Shown: positions 23,155 through 25,318 of the stretch, piece after piece | How positions within the stretch are numbered: position 1 is the first letter of the stretch | Layout of the letters: every line of letters starts with the position of its first letter | Assembly (NCBI GenBank): GCA_900769285.1 | Contig: CAAGGB010000255.1 | Coordinates: 1 to 25,318 of the forward strand | Origin: Victivallales bacterium | GTDB lineage: Bacteria > Verrucomicrobiota > Lentisphaeria > Oligosphaerales > Oligosphaeraceae | Length of the DNA stretch: 25,318 bases | Direction: 5' to 3' | Notes under the pieces: model-generated | The model's input: the letters and a program-made list of their open reading frames with translations, nothing else | The model's database searches: none | Told to the model about the DNA's origin: nothing | Program-made: the position numbers and the translations under genes

Positions 23155-24300
23155 CTACTTCAGCTCCAGCGTCATGCGCCCGTGGCTCGCGCGGTCCTGG
23201 TCGACGAATTCGACGACGGCGCGTCCGTCCGGCTCCAGCGTGACCTCGGTGCCGATGAAGCGGTCGGGTCCTGGGCCGGGACGCGAGCCGACCACGACGG
23301 GGCACGGCTGCCCCAGATGGTCGCGACCCTCGCCGGGCAGGGTGACGTACAGGTCATGGATGTGGCCGCAGAGCATCAGGTGCGGACGAACCTGCTCACG
23401 CAGCAGCCGGCACCATTCGCGGTAGGTGTCCTGCTCGATGTCGAACGGCGCCTCCAGCACCTGCGAGAACGGCACATGGCAGACCACCAGGCGCCGCGTC
23501 ACGCCAGGAGCCGCGTACTCCTCGCCCGCGCAGGCGACGACCTCGCGGAGAAACGCCGTCTCGCGACGGCGGAACGCATGGCAGCAGACGGTGTGGCCAT
23601 ACTCGGCATGGTCGTCGGTCTTGTCCTCGCCGCAGTCCAGGACGATGCACCAGAGCGTGCCGAGGCGGAACGTGTAGTAGGAGCGTCCGTCCTGGGTGGG
23701 CGTGTGCTCGGCGAGCCGTTCGGCGCAGACGCCGCGCAGGTCATGGTTGCCGCGGGCGAAGACCGTCGGCACCTCGCCGCGCGTCACCTGTCCGGCGATG
23801 GCGTGGATGGTCGTGAAGTTCTCAAGCCGGCCGCTGTCCTCGGGGATGTCGCCGTTGAGGACGAGGAGGTCGGGACGCCCGGCGGCGGCGACCGGCGAGG
23901 CGATGCGGTTGTGCGCGTCCGCGACCATGTACAGGCGGATGCGCCCCTCGGGCAGCGGCCGGAACGGCACCTCCAGGCGAACCACGTCGCTGACCTCGCT
24001 GAAGTAGGGCTTGCGCTGACGGACCACCCGGAAGCACAGCGTGTAGCCGCCCGCGCGGTCAAGCGTCCCCATCGGCACCGTCACCGCGTGCGTCAGGCTC
24101 GCCGACCGCAGAATGCCGCAGGACTCGTCCTCGAACGTCTCGCCGCCCACCTCGCACCAGCACAGCGTCTCGACACGCACCGGCACCATGATGCGGTACG
24201 TGCGCCCGACCGCGTAGACCGCCGGCGGTTGCGCAAGGATATCCTCCATTACCGGCACATCTCTCACTCCCTCTCCTCCAACCGACTCCTGAACGGTCAT
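23155..24300 (-). CDS. Calcineurin-like metallophosphoesterase
   Basis: A 381-residue enzyme with all the family's metal-binding motifs: VADAH (Asp128, His130), NGD (Asp151), RGNHD (Asn185, His186), CHVPF (His275) and CGHIHD (His313, His315), coordinating two metal ions. An N-terminal beta-sandwich of about 110 residues (with YRIMVPVRVETLCWCEV) resembles the fibronectin-like domain before many purple-acid-type phosphatases. A C-terminal beta segment ends GRMTLELK. Substrates could be phosphomonoesters, diesters or nucleotides; no motif decides. I prefer the ATG at 24300, with AAGGAG 6 bp upstream, over 24354. No signal peptide is seen. The YczE-like remnant follows by 10 bp. Confidence 0.93.
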   Translation of the reverse strand: MTVQESVGGEGVRDVPVMEDILAQPPAVYAVGRTYRIMVPVRVETLCWCEVGGETFEDESCGILRSASLTHAVTVPMGTLDRAGGYTLCFRVVRQRKPYFSEVSDVVRLEVPFRPLPEGRIRLYMVADAHNRIASPVAAAGRPDLLVLNGDIPEDSGRLENFTTIHAIAGQVTRGEVPTVFARGNHDLRGVCAERLAEHTPTQDGRSYYTFRLGTLWCIVLDCGEDKTDDHAEYGHTVCCHAFRRRETAFLREVVACAGEEYAAPGVTRRLVVCHVPFSQVLEAPFDIEQDTYREWCRLLREQVRPHLMLCGHIHDLYVTLPGEGRDHLGQPCPVVVGSRPGPGPDRFIGTEVTLEPDGRAVVEFVDQDRASHGRMTLELK

Positions 24301-24458
24301 TGTCAACTCCTTGACTCCTGCTTGTGCGCTGACGTTTCGATGGGGCCGCACCACCCTGGCGCGGACAGCCCCTTACCATAATGCCGACACGCCCCCCTGA
24401 CGAACGGACGGCGGCAAAAAAACCGCCTTGTCCTGTGGCATTGGACACATTGCCGTGT

Positions 24459-24497
24459 TATAGTCTTGAGCTGAGTTCATCACACTCCCGAGTGTGA
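24459..24497 (+). promoter_or_regulatory. Candidate promoter and operator for the GH4 gene
   Basis: TATAGT at 24459-24464 matches the -10 consensus at five of six positions; the -35 is unclear. The inverted repeat TCACACT-CCCG-AGTGTGA (24480-24497) starts 15 bp downstream, over the likely transcript start, where a repressor would block. The ATG at 24564 is about 65 bp further on. The rest of the 263-bp divergent gap (24301-24563) shows no gene. Confidence 0.45.
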
Positions 24498-24563
24498 GTG
24501 TCCCTTCCCGTCCATTGAAGCATCGTTCATCAGACATCCCATCCATCCGGAGAAGATTCCACC

Positions 24564-25318
24564 ATGAAAATCGTGTTCATTGGAGCCGGCAGCGGCTTCG
24601 GCGCCAAGACCGTCGTCGACATCCTCAGCTTCGAGGAGCTCCGCTCCGCGAAGATTGTCCTGGTCGACATCAATCCCGACCATCTCCATCCCGTCGTCGA
24701 CTACGCCCGCAAGGTCGCGCAGGCCGTGGGTTCGGACCCGTCCCTCATCACCGGCGAGCTGGCCTGGCGCGGCGGCGTCCTGAATGACGCCGACTACGTC
24801 ATCACCGCGTTCTCGCAGGGCGGTCCCGGCTACAATGGCGTCCCCTACTACTACGAGATGAATGTCCCCGCCGAGTACGGCATCGCGCAGTGCGTGGGCG
24901 ACACGGTCGGCATCGGCGGCATGTTCCGCATCATGCGCACCGCCCCCGAGCTGCTGGCCATCGCCCAGGACATGGAGAAGCGCTGCCCCGGCGCCTGGCT
25001 GCTCAACTACGTCAACCCCATGTCGATGCTCACCCGCATCATCAGCAAGGCCTGCCCCGGCATCACCGTCTTCGGCCTCTGCCACAACATCCAGTACGGC
25101 ATCCGCGACATCGCCCGCTGGATCAAGGTCTCCCACAAGGACCTCAAGTACCGCTGCGCCGGCATCAACCACATGGACTGGTTCATCCAGCTCCAGTATC
25201 TGGACGGCACCTCCGCCTACCCCGACCTCCTCAAGGCCGCCGAGGACCCCGAAATCCACCGTCAGCGCCCCGTCCAGTTCGAGCTCCTCAAGCACTTCGG
25301 CTACTTCACCACCGAGTC
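24564..25318 (+). CDS. GH4 family glycosidase (alpha-galactosidase/alpha-galacturonidase type), 3' end missing
   Basis: The first 251 residues of a protein that would normally have about 440-480; the frame is open at the end of the window. GH4 enzymes are cytoplasmic and use NAD+ and a divalent metal in an oxidation-elimination mechanism. Visible motifs are the nucleotide-binding IGAGSGFG (6-13) with acidic Asp35 in LVDIN, the CVGDTVGIGGMFRIMRT stretch, NYVNPMSMLT (Asn151), GLCHNIQ with Cys173 and GINHMDW with His203, the last two being metal ligands in the family. The sequence resembles the MelA/LplA-like branch (alpha-galactosidase or alpha-galacturonidase) more than the phospho-glycosidases, but the deciding part may lie beyond the window. 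GGAGAAG at 24549-24555 is a good ribosome site. Confidence 0.92.
   Translation, partial: MKIVFIGAGSGFGAKTVVDILSFEELRSAKIVLVDINPDHLHPVVDYARKVAQAVGSDPSLITGELAWRGGVLNDADYVITAFSQGGPGYNGVPYYYEMNVPAEYGIAQCVGDTVGIGGMFRIMRTAPELLAIAQDMEKRCPGAWLLNYVNPMSMLTRIISKACPGITVFGLCHNIQYGIRDIARWIKVSHKDLKYRCAGINHMDWFIQLQYLDGTSAYPDLLKAAEDPEIHRQRPVQFELLKHFGYFTTE

Noticed and set aside
22933..24381. A plus-strand open frame of 482 codons opposite the phosphoesterase
   Set aside because: The minus-strand product has all metallophosphoesterase motifs; this frame has none and no ribosome site.
24410..24427. GGCGG and CCGCC around an A-run as an intrinsic terminator
   Set aside because: The A-run is in the loop, not after the stem, and neither neighbouring gene ends there.

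Overview
The window is 25.3 kb of GC-rich bacterial DNA, densely packed with carbohydrate-active enzymes and accessory sugar-metabolism genes. Its first 19 bases match the end of an Illumina TruSeq adapter, so base 1 is probably the end of a contig and not natural sequence. I cannot fix the taxonomy without a search. The gene mix (GH106-like, GH78, GH28-like, GH50-like and GH4 enzymes, Gfo/Idh/MocA and SDR oxidoreductases, lipoproteins, a GlpP-type regulator), the bacterial-type promoters and the mixed use of Shine-Dalgarno sites would fit a polysaccharide-degrading member of the PVC group such as Verrucomicrobiota/Lentisphaeria/Kiritimatiellae. That is an inference of low to moderate confidence.

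Layout, left to right. (1) 20-1265, plus: the tail of an SDR oxidoreductase, then an orphan FecCD/BtuC-type permease. (2) 1272-2234, minus: an unrecognised lipoprotein that meets the permease at a 14-bp palindrome. (3) 2235-2868: a regulatory stretch with a TATAAT overlapping a perfect palindrome, an 18-bp tandem duplication and a leader hairpin. (4) 2869-7200, plus: a GH106-like enzyme and a divergent GH28-like enzyme, neither with an export signal. (5) 11165-7352, minus: a MATE exporter followed by a GH78 alpha-L-rhamnosidase. (6) 11401-18027, plus: a secreted GH50-like enzyme, a small P-loop kinase and a NanA-type lyase joined by two ATGA overlaps, then a Gfo/Idh/MocA oxidoreductase, a strong hairpin and a Rid/chorismatase-like protein. 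(7) 18605-18024, minus: GlpP with a clear promoter; its stop codon is shared with the Rid gene. (8) 18788-22932, plus: an inositol-monophosphatase-family enzyme, a TPR-like lipoprotein and a secreted beta-helix protein. (9) 24300-22910, minus: a metallophosphoesterase and a frameshifted remnant resembling the end of a YczE/DUF6198-type membrane protein. (10) 24564 to the end, plus: a truncated GH4 glycosidase.

As a working model, secreted enzymes (GH50-like, beta-helix) trim a complex glycan outside the cytoplasm, and the enzymes without signal peptides (GH106-like, GH28-like, GH78, GH4) finish the oligosaccharides inside. The lyase, the oxidoreductase and perhaps the small kinase then process unusual sugars such as 2-keto-3-deoxy acids. 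No oligosaccharide importer, sialidase, NanE or NanK lies in the window, so the substrate is not settled. The most unusual assemblies are the translationally coupled GH50-like/P-loop kinase/NanA trio, the MATE-rhamnosidase pair and the Rid/chorismatase-like protein in a sugar operon.
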